Positions 36,628 through 48,249 of a DNA stretch of 64,000 nt are shown here, piece by piece. Position 1 is the stretch's first letter. Each line of letters opens with the position of its first letter. Made by a program: the position numbers and the translations under genes. Source of the DNA: Labyrinthula sp. Ha. Its lineage: Eukaryota; Sar; Bigyra; Labyrinthulida; Labyrinthulaceae. The DNA is taken from the NCBI GenBank assembly GCA_015227615.1, contig JAALGZ010000032.1:62001-126000 (forward strand), read 5' to 3'. The notes under the pieces are model-generated. The model saw only the letters and a program-made list of their open reading frames with translations. It ran no database searches and had not been told where the DNA came from.

Positions 36628-38013
36628 GGGTTTAGGGTCAAGGTCTGGAAGAGATACGACTGAGGGGATAGGATTAGTGAATTCAAAGATAACATAATAA
36701 TAAGACTCCTGGAAGCTTATTTTGCAGGGCTAAGAATAGGATTTGAAGAGAAAAGGGACTAAAGTACCATGTTTACTATTTACCACTGAAAAGGGTCAAG
36801 GTATGATCTTATCCTTCTACACCATTTGCAGGGTATATGCTACAGCTCTTTGTTTTCTTACCTGTTACTTCTTGGGTGTTTGCTCATTGGTACCAGGTTC
36901 AGCAGCTCTGAAGTCGTTATAGAAATTGTGCATATGACTAGAGAGAGAAAAGCAGTATTCACCACCACACTTAATTTTGTTAACCTGAGAAGTATTGTTA
37001 CGGATAGGTTGTAATCTCCCAAATTTCCTACAGAAAGAGCTAAGCTTCCCTACTCAACTCCACCAGATTAATGTAGCGAGTGTATTTAAAGTTTAGACAT
37101 ATTACAGCCATGACAGAGAGAGCTGTAGCTATTATTTTTCTTGTACTGTTCTTAGGGGAAGAAGTCCAAATTTTTCAGAAGCTGTTCTATGTTGAGGATG
37201 GCATCTCATTTGCCATTTCTCAGTAAGGTACTACGCATCTGAGAAAAACCTGTCCTCAATCATTATGAAGATGGTAACCATGTGTTTACAGAACATGTTG
37301 CAAGAAGATCAGAATCCACAGCTACAAGTTAGTCTGTCGCCATTCATATCAACGATGTATAATTTTGCAGGTTGTTCTCGTTAAACTTTCCATATTCCAT
37401 GGTTCACTGGTGATACAGAGTTCAGTATTCATTACTGTACCTTCTTAAGTTGGGTTTTTAACGTTGTATCCAAAACTGTAACATATTTTTTTAGATAATA
37501 TCCGCTTCTTCGACGCTTGGAAAATTTCTACTGTTGCTTCTGTTGATGAAGAATGATGTGGTTCATTTCATCCTAAAGATTCAACCTGGAAAAAAGTTGC
37601 CTTAGCTTGCTTCTTTCTTTCATGATGCCACGACATCCTTGTGTCCCATGTATGGAGATGAAATTTAGAGTAAAATAATATTTAATATACGTTCTGAACA
37701 CTTAAACCTATTATTCTGTATTGTTGATAATAAATTTAAAAGTTTCTGTGATGCAGCATACTTCTTTCATATATTCCATATTCTTTAGCAAATTGTCGTC
37801 TGAACTAAACATCTTCAGCAAAAAACTTGTTCCAACCTGAATAAAATTCTGTTGATAGAATTTCTAGAAAACTTTGAGAAGAGAAGTTCAAACCTGTATG
37901 AGTCTATAGCAGCTAATATGGTCATGTCTAATGCTCTTGAGGTAGTTCTCAACCCTTATGCGACATTAAACATCACAACCGTGCCTTTTAATTCAAACTA
38001 AAGTGCTCTGATA
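36628..38013 (+). repeat. Inverted repeat, right arm (about 1.38 kb)
   Basis: This is the partner of 23328-24709 in opposite orientation. It carries the same 62-codon frame (36826-37014) with two residue changes (Val/Ile both ways), starting at TTG rather than ATG. Other open pieces are 37110-37224 (MTERAVAIIFLVLF...), 37221-37370 (NLSSIIMKMVTMCLQNML...) and 37815-38000 (ending VPFNSN). Some are bordered by acceptor-like AG, so a decayed or very short-exon gene is possible. I recognise no protein family. Confidence 0.9.
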
Positions 38014-41000
38014 TAAATATTATGCGCTCTGAAACTTGAATGGTAAAGAATTCTATTCCTAGATTAAAATGGCTGCACAAATAGTCGATACTAATGGACA
38101 GCAAACATGACATGGCGTGTTTTGACTTTTTTCTGGGGATAATCCACTTGAATGATATCATTGTACTTCAACGAGCATATTTTACTTAACTTCAGCTTAA
38201 CGTTGAAAATATATTATTGAGAACTTTTCATTCTAGCTTGAAAAATAGGTCAAAGAGCTCCCCCTTCCGTTTTCAGTTTATATCCTAATTGCATCAGCTG
38301 ATAAGTTTTTCATTTCGAAGTAAAGATTTCCCTTCCTTTATTCGACACACTGTGAAGCAACAGGGGTTTGCAACTTCTGTTCACGAAATTTAGTCAACGT
38401 TATCTTCGTTATGCATGCGAAACTTGGCGTCGCAGGGCAAGATCCCAACAAAATGTTCTTCTTATCCTCAGAAACTCAAATTTAATGTTGATGTAAACAT
38501 TGTTACTTTGAATTTCTCGATCGAGGGAATTGTGGTAACCATCGTAAAACTCTTTGATAAACTAGAGCTCATTCTCAATCAAAAATGTAAATCTAACCGG
38601 AAACTACATTATGTTTTATTTTCTTGACAGTAGAAGAAGTCCCTTGAGTAAAATTTCTTGTTAAAATACATTGGAAGAGATCGTTGTATTTGAACTTGGA
38701 ACTTTTTTGGAACCAACCCTACGCAGCAGCGAGACTGTTGTACAGGAATTTCAACAGTGTTATAAAGATGTTCAAATTAACATGAACAGCATTTTGAAGC
38801 TATGCAAATGCGTTAGTTTGCTCTTTCAAGTCTAAGTAGTCCATAAAATCTACTCAAACTATACGTTTGGGATCGATTACAGTAAAGTGTTCACTGGCTC
38901 TACCTGTATTAATTTCGCCGAAAAAATTCTAGTGCTTGTGGTTCTGGGAATATGTGTGTCTAAAGAAGGGTCATATTTATATGAATCAAGAACTGTAACA
39001 GGAATAAAATCAAGAAGATGTTCTATTTCCCCAACCTGGTATATATGTAGCATAATAAGCCACTTAAGCAAAGCCGCCCATACCTTGTGGGCTATACTGT
39101 CATATTTTTGACATTTTTTAAAGTTAAAACCAGAATAACATCCCTAGTATTGCAATTACTTATTCTTCAGCTATGTTTTATATCCAAATAGCAGATGGGT
39201 GTTTCCGCATAATGGTTACTCTCATAGCTAGCGCCCGATATTCCAAAGTTTTGCATAATTTTATCTTGAGAATATACTAATAAATACACTGCTCTCATTA
39301 TCGACAGAAACTGAAGATATAATGCCCCCAACTCTGAGAAAATCTGATAATACATTTGGGACTAGCTTATTTGAATTGGAAATATTTTTTTTGCCATGGT
39401 ACCATAAAACCATAAGGTTCAGTCAATGATGCAATGCATAGTGCGTATCAAGGTATATGACCACTTCTAGAAAACTATTAAATAAGATTTTATGGACTGT
39501 GTGGTACCAAGTTATCACTGCTCTGTCGTCTGGTTAATCTAGTTTTCCTTGACACGCTTACATCTTACATTTTAGGGTAAAATTAAAGGAATGATATAGC
39601 AACCTCATCTAAAATATTTTTCGGTGTAGGCTTCAGAACAGACAGCTGTTTCTCCTGAGATATTAATCTTTAAGTTTAAAGTACCATATGTCATGGTCTA
39701 CTCTCTAAGATGTTGATCTGTAGCAAATACTAAGCTTCTAGCAATGCAAATAAGCCTTAAAAAGTGAGAGGTATCTATTTTTCATGTTTCCAGAGATAAA
39801 CTGGTTTAAGTGTCAAGAGAATAACTATGGTTTGATGGAGACATTAATGCAGAGATGAAGGAGCATTAAAGCTTTTTTATTTGGCTTAGACGTATCAGGT
39901 AACAAGAGGAAAATGATCCAGTAATTCTAACTAGGGCAACAGTTCCCAGGTAGCCATCTTATCGAGCAGTGTACTTTTTTTCTACTATTTAATAAATCAT
40001 TTACTTTAGGGTACAGTCATGTCTTTAGCTTTTTAATTTTCATCCCCGAAGATTATGAAAACTTAAAAAATAATTATAAAATGAGTTTCATGATAAGAAC
40101 TTAATTATTTGATATGCATAATCAGAGATAAGCTTGGAACTATCTTTGTATTTTCTAAACTTCGGTGATATTAGCAAACTTCGATGTAAATATAATACAC
40201 AATGTTTCAGAATGTATGGTGAATTTGATGTCATTGTTTTTGTAACTAACAAAAAGAGCATGATCTAAGATATCTTATCCCAGTAAAGTCAAAAATTCTC
40301 ATTCTCTCCCAAATAAAATTTTGCAACTTTTGAGAGATATAAAATTTTTGGATACCTGTTAGACCTTAGCTAAGAAATGCTTTTAGAATTCTTAAATATT
40401 TTTAACAATTGTCTTGACATTTTTCACCTATTTCTAAAAAACGCGCCACGGTCATTGCTCAAAAATTTATATCTCCCATTACGTATTCACTCCGGTGTAA
40501 ATCTAGTCTGTCTCTCCTTCAGTCAATCAGCTTTCAGAGCAAACCAGTTATCACCTGGCTTAGAGCCTACAAGGTTGTCACAACAATGGAATTGGCGCGT
40601 AGCTTACAATCCATATTTTCCCGCGAGTGTTTTTAATCCTATTATTGTACATATATGTGTTTAAGTAACCCACCTGCCTTTATATTTTAAGTCATTGGAA
40701 TATGGCCCTTACTACAACAACTTATCTGATATTGTGTTTTAGTAACTAATGGAGTTTTTATGAAAACAAATTATATGAGAAAAGTTAGATATAGCGTGGA
40801 AAGATTTGCGTTGAATTTAGAATGATTAGTGAGATATATATTCTTATCATTAACTTTTATGCCTTAAAAGCAGAAATACCTTTAAAATGTAACAAGAAAA
40901 CAATAAACAAAATGGAGTTAGCGGTACAATATATAGGGCAGATGGGAGATTGGTTCTCTTCAGTAATATGGGAGCCTACCTATAAGAAATTTGAACTATA

Positions 41001-41023
41001 AATAAAAAGGATGAGACTGTTGA
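38014..41023. other. Intergenic, no firm gene
   Basis: No recognised gene, RNA or repeat. Frames of 60-95 codons (38415, 38887, 40377) are of chance length. Near 40910-40990 a short stretch reads in a coding-like way and leads towards the next entry. Confidence 0.4.
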
Positions 41024-41371
41024 TCGGGAACCATACAACAAGAGATTCTGAAAGTTGTAATAAACCAGACTGGAATTAGAATTGATGGTTATGAGTTCAG
41101 ACATGGTAAAGTTGGTGCCAAAATACTCGCTAAGTATTATCTCAGGCAAAAGAAGTTGAAACGTTCGAGTATATGTTCTGGCTTACGCAATAAGAAAGCT
41201 AGAGGTCCTACATTGTTTCTAGAAACAAGAATAATGATGGAACTAGGTGGTGTATTTCATCCCGATAATGATGATAGCTTGGTATACATGCAAGAACTTC
41301 CTTTCAAAGAGATAACACCACTAGTTATAATCAGAATCTTCATTTACGGGCAACAAAATAAGACACAATAG
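41024..41371 (+). other. Open frame, possible gene relic, unknown
   Basis: An open frame of 115 codons follows a TGA at 41021-41023. Its first ATG comes only at 41156 (71 aa from there). Composition is coding-like with little low-complexity sequence (DGYEFRHGKVGAKILAKYY, RGPTLFLETRIMMELGGVF). A further short coding-like run (KELVKYFEDAPRAIQGSLEE) lies near 41430-41520. I recognise no family; it may be a decayed gene or an exon. About as many frames of this length are expected by chance in the window, so it needs outside support. Confidence 0.25.
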
Positions 41372-44300
41372 AGTGAACTCTCGATAAAATAGTTGAATTA
41401 TTATGTATCATGTTAAAAAGTTCTGAAAGAACTCGTAAAATATTTTGAAGATGCACCTAGAGCAATCCAAGGATCATTGGAAGAAGAATCCCATGCAATA
41501 TGTATAGTCATGAGATAAACAGTGGAAATTTTATATTAACTGCAAATTTAAAAGGTTGAAAAATGAAAAGACAGTGACATTAAGAAAATACTGGCAATAC
41601 AGAATAAACCTGTCAAAGATAGGATGGATTAATCTAAATAAAACCTAAACATATTAGTAGGGGCTTTGTATCACTACATCATCCCTAGGCACGCCACCCG
41701 AAAACCATCCATCGCAAGCATTTTCTCTTTGAAGCTTCATTAACACACGCACTGTTTCATATAACTGTGGTAAGTCAAGATTCCGACTCCAGATATATAC
41801 AAAATGAGGTGATCAATAACACAACTTCCACAATACAAGAACATGTAAAAAGCTATACAAAGTTTTGTACAGAAAGCAAAGTCGGGTAATAACTGAAGAA
41901 GAGAATTTCTCAAATAAAATTAATCTTAACATATTGTTGAAAAGACAATTGAATTGCGATAAACATTTATATCTCTTTCCCTTTTTACTCTGGACTCAAG
42001 CTACTATTAGTATTGCCGCAGAAATAGACGTTACAATTGCAAAAGATATTAAAAAATATGAACTAGGGCTTAGCAAATACACTATCACCGTACGAAATTT
42101 AGAGCTGAAAAAATGTATTAGCCAAAACACCAGAATGGGAAACTTGGTCACACCCTTTTCTTCTGAAATTTGGATAGCGACTAAACTCAAATAGCCATGC
42201 TTGTTCCTATACTACTTTAAGGTCATATACTGCCTCGAACCACACAATATAATCCGGTAGCCCTATTCTAAGCTAAATTTATAATTCCAGGCATTTAGCA
42301 TATGCAAACCAGTGAAGATGCAAAAAGTTACCCTAAAAAGACATCCTATATTATTTTCACCTCATATTATCCCCAATACCATATTTTATATAGTCAGAGA
42401 AGAGAGTTTTAAAGAATACAGTTACCTTTCCCCATGTAGTTTCTTGAGGATACACTTGACATGTTTATATTGACAAACAGCTCAGAACAAATAAAGATTG
42501 TATTAATTTGTTTGTAGAGCAGGAATACAAACCGGACAGTCAATAGAATGAATCGTCAAGGCCAGGGTGTGAATATAGCAAAAAGAAAGAGAGAGTTGCA
42601 TTAATAATCCCCATAGAACATATTGGGTGCTCTTATGGGGGGGTAATGTTTTCTTTGTGGTCAACGCGTTAAACTAGGGTCATATTCAGACACTTAAAAA
42701 AATAAAGGTTAAAGAACAATTGAAAACAGGGACTGACACATAACTCATGTTTTTGAAATAGTAACTTAAATAAGAAAAATATTATAACACATAATTCTGT
42801 TATAATAAAGCTACTAGAAAACTAACGGTAAAAATACTCTAGTACCTTGGCATCTTCTTAGTTTTAATAGAATTTACAAAAGAGTTCCTCTATCAAGAAG
42901 TTAGAAAACATTCATAATGCCTTCAAGTTTCTCATAAGCACCATTACATAATTCGAATGAAAACGACAGTGTTCTTTTTCAGAGATCCTTTCTTGTATTT
43001 ACACCGGTACTCAACAACATGTACGCATAAACAAAAATTTTGAAATATGCAAGAATTATTGAAATTCATCAGAAAAATGAAGCAAAAATTTTACACAATC
43101 CAAAAAAACTGTTTCAACCTGAATTGCCAAGAATTTTATCTCACACCAAAACCTATTGATAAAAATTCATTCTTAAAGCCTCGAAGAAATAGTAAGATCA
43201 GAGCCAGTTCCCGAACTTGGAACTCTGACTCAACAAAGTAATTCTACCACCTGTCTCTGTCTTATAATTGCATGTTCCACAATTAATGCAATTACCTGGA
43301 CACACCAATGTTCATTCCAGTATTATAGCAGATTCCTCTCACTAAGAAAAAAACAGCAAAAAAAATGACTTAATACTTCTACAACACAGTTCTATGTCAG
43401 AAATAGTCACACCATTCTACTCTAGACCATAACAAACCTACCTATCTATCCTTAGCTTAGTTGCGCAAGGGTGAAAAATACACCTATTGATCAAAGCATG
43501 CACCAAGAACCTTCTACTTCTTGAGGAACATCGACATTGAGCCCACTTGAACCATACCATTCTCATTTAGCTGCGTGAAACACTCAATTACGAGATGGGC
43601 CTCCATTCATGTTTTGAGTATCAACCAAATCTAACCGAACACCAAGTAATATGAACATGAAAGGACATCCTATATAATTGTAGGGAGTCTACATTCTGAA
43701 TTTATTTTATAACTTATTTTTATTTTGAATGTTGAAGATAGGTTCGGTGACGAATATGGAATTCGGTAACCTTAACTCATGAAATTTTCACAGTTCCCAT
43801 AAAATCTAGATCTCGCTCGTGTATGATGAAAGTACCAACTGTTATAGCAAATATCTGATCATCTGATTGAGACAGAATATTGAGATTTCGAGTATATTTC
43901 TTAGTCCTATACAACTTGAAAGTGGGAAACCACACTGATATGGCTGCGAACAAGATCTAAGGATGTCACATGAAGCTACTTTTTATCCTAGAGGATTATT
44001 ACCATGGTAATATACCGTATTTCTAGAAGAGAGAATAATTACAGAGCTAAAGTAAATTTGAAAGGTTCATATATATAACAAGTTAGCAAATATTGCCTAT
44101 GCAATCTAATCCCCCATCAGGTTAGCGCTTGGAAGTCCTGCATCTAACCACACAAAATTATTTTTATGCCCTTGAGGATTTATTGGTTATCTTCAACGAA
44201 ATGAAGCCATGAAACCTGATACCTTCAGTATTTTTAAGGGATTTCTCTTATTTGACGGGCTCTAAATTATGTTTTTTTAACTACAGCCAATAACATTCTA

Positions 44301-45109
44301 ATTAACAGCCTCTGGTGCTTCAAGAATTTAATACTGTAGTAAATGAGAGCGGGGTAAGTGCAACAACATTTGCTAATCAGCAGCATAAAGTCTTCCAATT
44401 GACATAAGATGTTAAAGCTTTAGTTAGTATAATTTATATTTCAATAAATAATTTCGATTGAACTAGGTAATAAGTTTTTCCTTTCAAGGTACCGATGAGA
44501 AGTTCGTGCACGTGTCAGGATTGCCAATGGCTAAGTCAAGGTGATTTGAAGCAAAACTGCAAGAAAATATCGTATATATTTCATAAGCATCTAATTCTTT
44601 CGCATTTGGATAACAATTTAAGACATTTTGATGAATTGGTTTACTTTGGATGGATTGTGTGCGTTGTTAACCTTAATAAAAATAATTATTAATAAAACAT
44701 CAGTTATTTGGATGGTGCGATCAGAAATAATATATGGCGAATATAACAGCAAGGTATAGTAAGACTGAAACAATAATAAGTCAATAACGTATCTAGATCA
44801 AGATATAAATGTAATATCAATGAATAATTACTTGAGGCAACCTGAATCTCGAAACAGAGTACAAAATAAGTCCTATCCGAGATTTTTCTGATATGAAACT
44901 CATATTCCCATACAGTTTAGCCAATTTTCACTCTTTCTTAAGGTACGTAGAGAGAATTTTTAATGAATGTGGCAATCTGTCTATATCAATTGATTCTGTC
45001 ATTATCCATGAGTTCATATTGTTTGGCGATCCATTGTGTACAGTTTAACAATATTGCATTACCCTAATGAAGAGATAGCGTTAATATTACCACGTCATAC
45101 TGTGGAAGA
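41372..45109. other. Intergenic, no firm gene
   Basis: AT-rich, mostly non-coding. Frames at 41865-42194 (109 codons), 43047-43241 and 44495-44692 show no known motif and are not supported as genes. Confidence 0.4.
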
Positions 45110-46255
45110 ATGAGCCTAGCAACAAAAACACAAAACATATTATTTAAAACAAACAAAAGGGATTCAGAGTTCGTAGAAATTCCAAAAACTTTATTAATGA
45201 AAAAAATACCTTATTTCCGTGTTTTATTTTCAAAAAAGCACGACTCTTTAGTAAAAAAACATCTTTCTTCTCGGTTTCCCCCCCTGGAACAAAATTTAGT
45301 TGTAGAAGATGTTGGTTCACTTTCTGCTTTTCAACGCATACGAGCCTTTTTAACCTATGAAGATCCTGAAAACTTAAGTGATGAAAATATTCTTCGGACA
45401 CTAATTCTCTCTCAAAAATATTCTCTTCCTCCCTTAACTCATGAAGTAGTAAATCTAATTGCTGCGAACAAAGTCAGTTTCATAAACTTTTTGAGCACTA
45501 CAGATTTAATCCAGCATCTAAGTGAAAAAAATTTATGTTTAATATTGAAAGTAACTGAAATAATAAAAGGTTTCATTACCCCTCAACTCTTGAAGCAGAT
45601 TATTTTCTGGTCTGTTATGCGTAACCGTGTTTCAATTGATGAAGTCTTAAGTTTTGTTCATCTGGAAAGATTTACTTATAGTATGCTATACGATTTATAT
45701 GACTCGCAGATTCTTTCAAAGCATAAATTTACAAATCGTTCGTTGCTAAGCTTCGAATCAGGCTCTCATCTTGGCAACCTGATAGAACTAGAGGGAAATG
45801 AAGGTGTTCTTTCGTTTTCATCATCCAAACAAAATGTCTTCTTTGAAGTTTTCTTTCTCAAGGATAAATCAAACCCCTCACTCAAAGCTGGTATTGATTC
45901 TTACGCAACTCATTTGGAACGCTTTCTTGATTGGGAAGGCGAAATAGATTCCTGTTGTATTCATTTGAAAACTCTAGATACAGACGCAAAATCCTTCACT
46001 GGTCTGAATTTCCGTTTTGCGTTTAGTTATTCTAATGGGAAATATGAGTTTGATCTTCATCAGAATAAATCCATTGTTAATTCAAAAGTAATTAGCAATT
46101 CTTCTGATAGCAGATGTGATATCTACGCTCTATTCCCCTTTCAATACGTCAAGAACGTTGAAACTAAGGATTATATTGTTGTTGCTGATGAAGTTGACGA
46201 TGATAGTACACAAGGATCTCACTCTTTTGCAACTTACGACTCAGACTACTCTTGA
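45110..46255 (+). CDS. BTB/POZ-domain protein
   Basis: A 381-aa single-exon protein. Residues 20-115 fit a BTB fold: FVEIPKTLLMKKIPYFRVLF (helix-strand start), then FQRIRAFLTYEDPENLSDEN and ILRTLILSQKYSLPPLTHEVVNLI, the usual end of the domain. A helical BACK-like stretch follows to about 210. The last 160 residues are predicted beta-rich, match nothing I recognise, and end in an acidic Ser/Asp tail (DEVDDDSTQGSHSF...). BTB-BACK proteins commonly serve as cullin-3 substrate adaptors or oligomerisation scaffolds; a ubiquitin role here is inference only, since no Kelch repeats are seen. It converges on the ribosomal protein gene, 155 bp between stops. Confidence 0.7.
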   Translation: MSLATKTQNILFKTNKRDSEFVEIPKTLLMKKIPYFRVLFSKKHDSLVKKHLSSRFPPLEQNLVVEDVGSLSAFQRIRAFLTYEDPENLSDENILRTLILSQKYSLPPLTHEVVNLIAANKVSFINFLSTTDLIQHLSEKNLCLILKVTEIIKGFITPQLLKQIIFWSVMRNRVSIDEVLSFVHLERFTYSMLYDLYDSQILSKHKFTNRSLLSFESGSHLGNLIELEGNEGVLSFSSSKQNVFFEVFFLKDKSNPSLKAGIDSYATHLERFLDWEGEIDSCCIHLKTLDTDAKSFTGLNFRFAFSYSNGKYEFDLHQNKSIVNSKVISNSSDSRCDIYALFPFQYVKNVETKDYIVVADEVDDDSTQGSHSFATYDSDYS

Positions 46256-46410
46256 CTTGATAATTTATTTCTTCGTTTATTTCTTTTTTAACTGATATAT
46301 TTTCTTCTTGTTCGTAGATTAACATATTCATCCGTTTAAATAGATATAAAAAGAGAAGAAAAAAAAACAGAATTCGAAAAGGGAAGAACAAGTTTAGAGT
46401 TAGAGAAAAG

Positions 46411-46908
46411 TTATTCTTCAGGAATTTCGATTTCCCCGTCGTCAATTTTAGCCATAATATCCTGTGGGTGCTCGTTATCAACAGTACATCCAATTGAATG
46501 ACATGTTCCAAGAATTTCTTTCACACCGCCTGCAAGCTTCTTAGCAAAACTTCTTGGTTTCATGATTCTGGCAATCTCGATAATTTCCTGTAGATCAATG
46601 TTTCCATCGTGCTTGATATCCTTAGGACCTTTCTTCCTGTCTCTATAAGGTTCCTTCAAAGCTTTCATAACAAGAGCTGAAGCTGATGGAACTAACTCTA
46701 CTTTTGCTTGTCTGTTTTGGATTATTAATTTCACAGTAACACTTAAACCTTTCCAATCCATAGTTGCATCACGAATATCTTCTCCAATTTTCTTTGCGTT
46801 CAATCCTAATGGACCAACTTTTGGCGCTAGAGTTGCTGCAGCTCCTACTTCTCCTCCAACTGCTCGCATTGTAATGATTTTTATGTCATCTGATGGTGGA
46901 CCTCCCAT
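46411..46908 (-). CDS. RPL12: 60S ribosomal protein L12 (uL11)
   Basis: A 165-aa protein, the usual eukaryotic length. It binds 28S rRNA at the GTPase-associated centre and helps seat the P-stalk. Diagnostic blocks are [62 protein letters not shown] and [15 protein letters not shown]. No intron interrupts it, unlike the pump and VAP genes here. The start ATG is at 46908. The C-terminus is acidic ([10 protein letters not shown]), as in other eukaryotes. Confidence 0.97.
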   Translation of the reverse strand: MGGPPSDDIKIITMRAVGGEVGAAATLAPKVGPLGLNAKKIGEDIRDATMDWKGLSVTVKLIIQNRQAKVELVPSASALVMKALKEPYRDRKKGPKDIKHDGNIDLQEIIEIARIMKPRSFAKKLAGGVKEILGTCHSIGCTVDNEHPQDIMAKIDDGEIEIPEE

Positions 46909-48102
46909 TTGTTATTTTTGTTGGTTTGTTTTTATTTATGGATGGCTTTTATGGTCAATATGATAGAATCAATGGTGAGTTACCATAGAGGTAGATTTTC
47001 AGGAATGATTATTGGTTAATGATTTTTCACTTAATTCCCTTGAAGCAGTTGATTGAAGGTATTAATCTATTCTTCATAGAAGGTGAAATGGTTAAATATA
47101 TGATCGCTAAATTGTTAATTGTATTAAACTTCTGCGAGTAATAGGTGTAAAAAATATATCTGTAGAAGTTTTTTGACTCTGGAGCCCGATACTCTTAATT
47201 CTCATTGGCTCAATTTTTTAATTGCCCAAAATAAATATAAAAAACGAACCAGTAAGAACTAAATTAGAAATAAAAGAACAAGCAAATGTATCACGCCAGA
47301 TAACAAAACAAGAGAGAATGAAGCAGATAATGTTAAGTTCAGGTTTCTATTGTATAATCAAACCTAAGTTCACTTTAAAAGAGCATGCATGAGTTATTTA
47401 GGATACAGATCAAGCAAAAAAATCCTGGATGATCATATTTTAGAGTAGAATGTTCATACATGAAGAAGGTGAAAGGAGATAAGAGTAGTTTTTTATATTC
47501 TAATCCTTCTTTTGCTACTAAGGGGGTTGTGTTTTTATGTTGCACAAGAAGTTGAAAAAAATTTCAAGAAAATAGAATAGGGCTAATGTTCAATCAAAGC
47601 GCCTAGATACAGCACTGAAGCTTTTTAGGTTGCTCCAAAAACACTTAAATTTAACGAGCTTACTTAATTTCAACACAAATATGACTCTTCTCATTTTCGG
47701 TAATCAAAAATTAATGGTCTTAAAAATTTCACTCGTCAACTTTAAACCTGTAATTGTTAATCTTTGTACTTATTTTAATGTATATATGTCCAAGGTATGG
47801 AAGAAGATGTGTGTTCATCCTCATCTTCATTAAGTACTGAGTGGGAAGAGAGTACCGAGTCATGTGGGCCATTCTTAAAGTAATAGAGCAATCTAACCTT
47901 GAAGAATTAAGTTTGACAATAAAAATAGACTGATTTAATCTCATAAAACAAGCAGAAGAAGACAATTTAACATTATGTTTTAAACTTTTACTGTTCACTT
48001 GATATCTTGTATCAAACTTTACCTTGTTCTCAGCCTCCTCTAAATTTTACTGAAGTATGGGAAATTATGTTCTGGAGAAATTATTCCGAGCTATCATATT
48101 AG
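46909..48102. other. Intergenic upstream of RPL12
   Basis: The RPL12 promoter must lie near 46909-47200; no motif stands out. A possible 21-bp coding piece (48034-48054) after a pyrimidine-rich acceptor-like CTCAG leads to the candidate exon in the next entry. Confidence 0.4.
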
Positions 48103-48249
48103 AGAGAGTATGTGACTTGGGAAATGAAAAATCTACGTCCAAATACATCCCACACCGTTTTCAAGGGAGCCGAAAAAAGAGAAATCAGAGGAACCGTGAT
48201 ATTTGTATTCGGCAAAGAAGCAATTCTTATCGACATCGAGGAATATTGA
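48103..48249 (+). other. Candidate terminal exon of an unseen gene
   Basis: Forty-eight codons plus TGA, opening right after an acceptor-like ATATTAG, with locally raised GC and a balanced protein-like composition (SHTVFKGAEKREIRGTVIFV then GKEAILIDIEE). A possible 48-nt intron (48055-48102, GTATGG...TTAG) would join it in frame to PPLNFTE upstream. Frames this short are common by chance, and no further upstream exons could be chained with confidence. The family is not recognised. Confidence 0.25.

Noticed and set aside
36628-36640. Possible telomere-like motif (GGGTTTAGG) at the outer edges of the inverted arms
   Set aside because: Only one unit is present in each arm and it is not tandem, so it is not evidence of an interstitial telomere.
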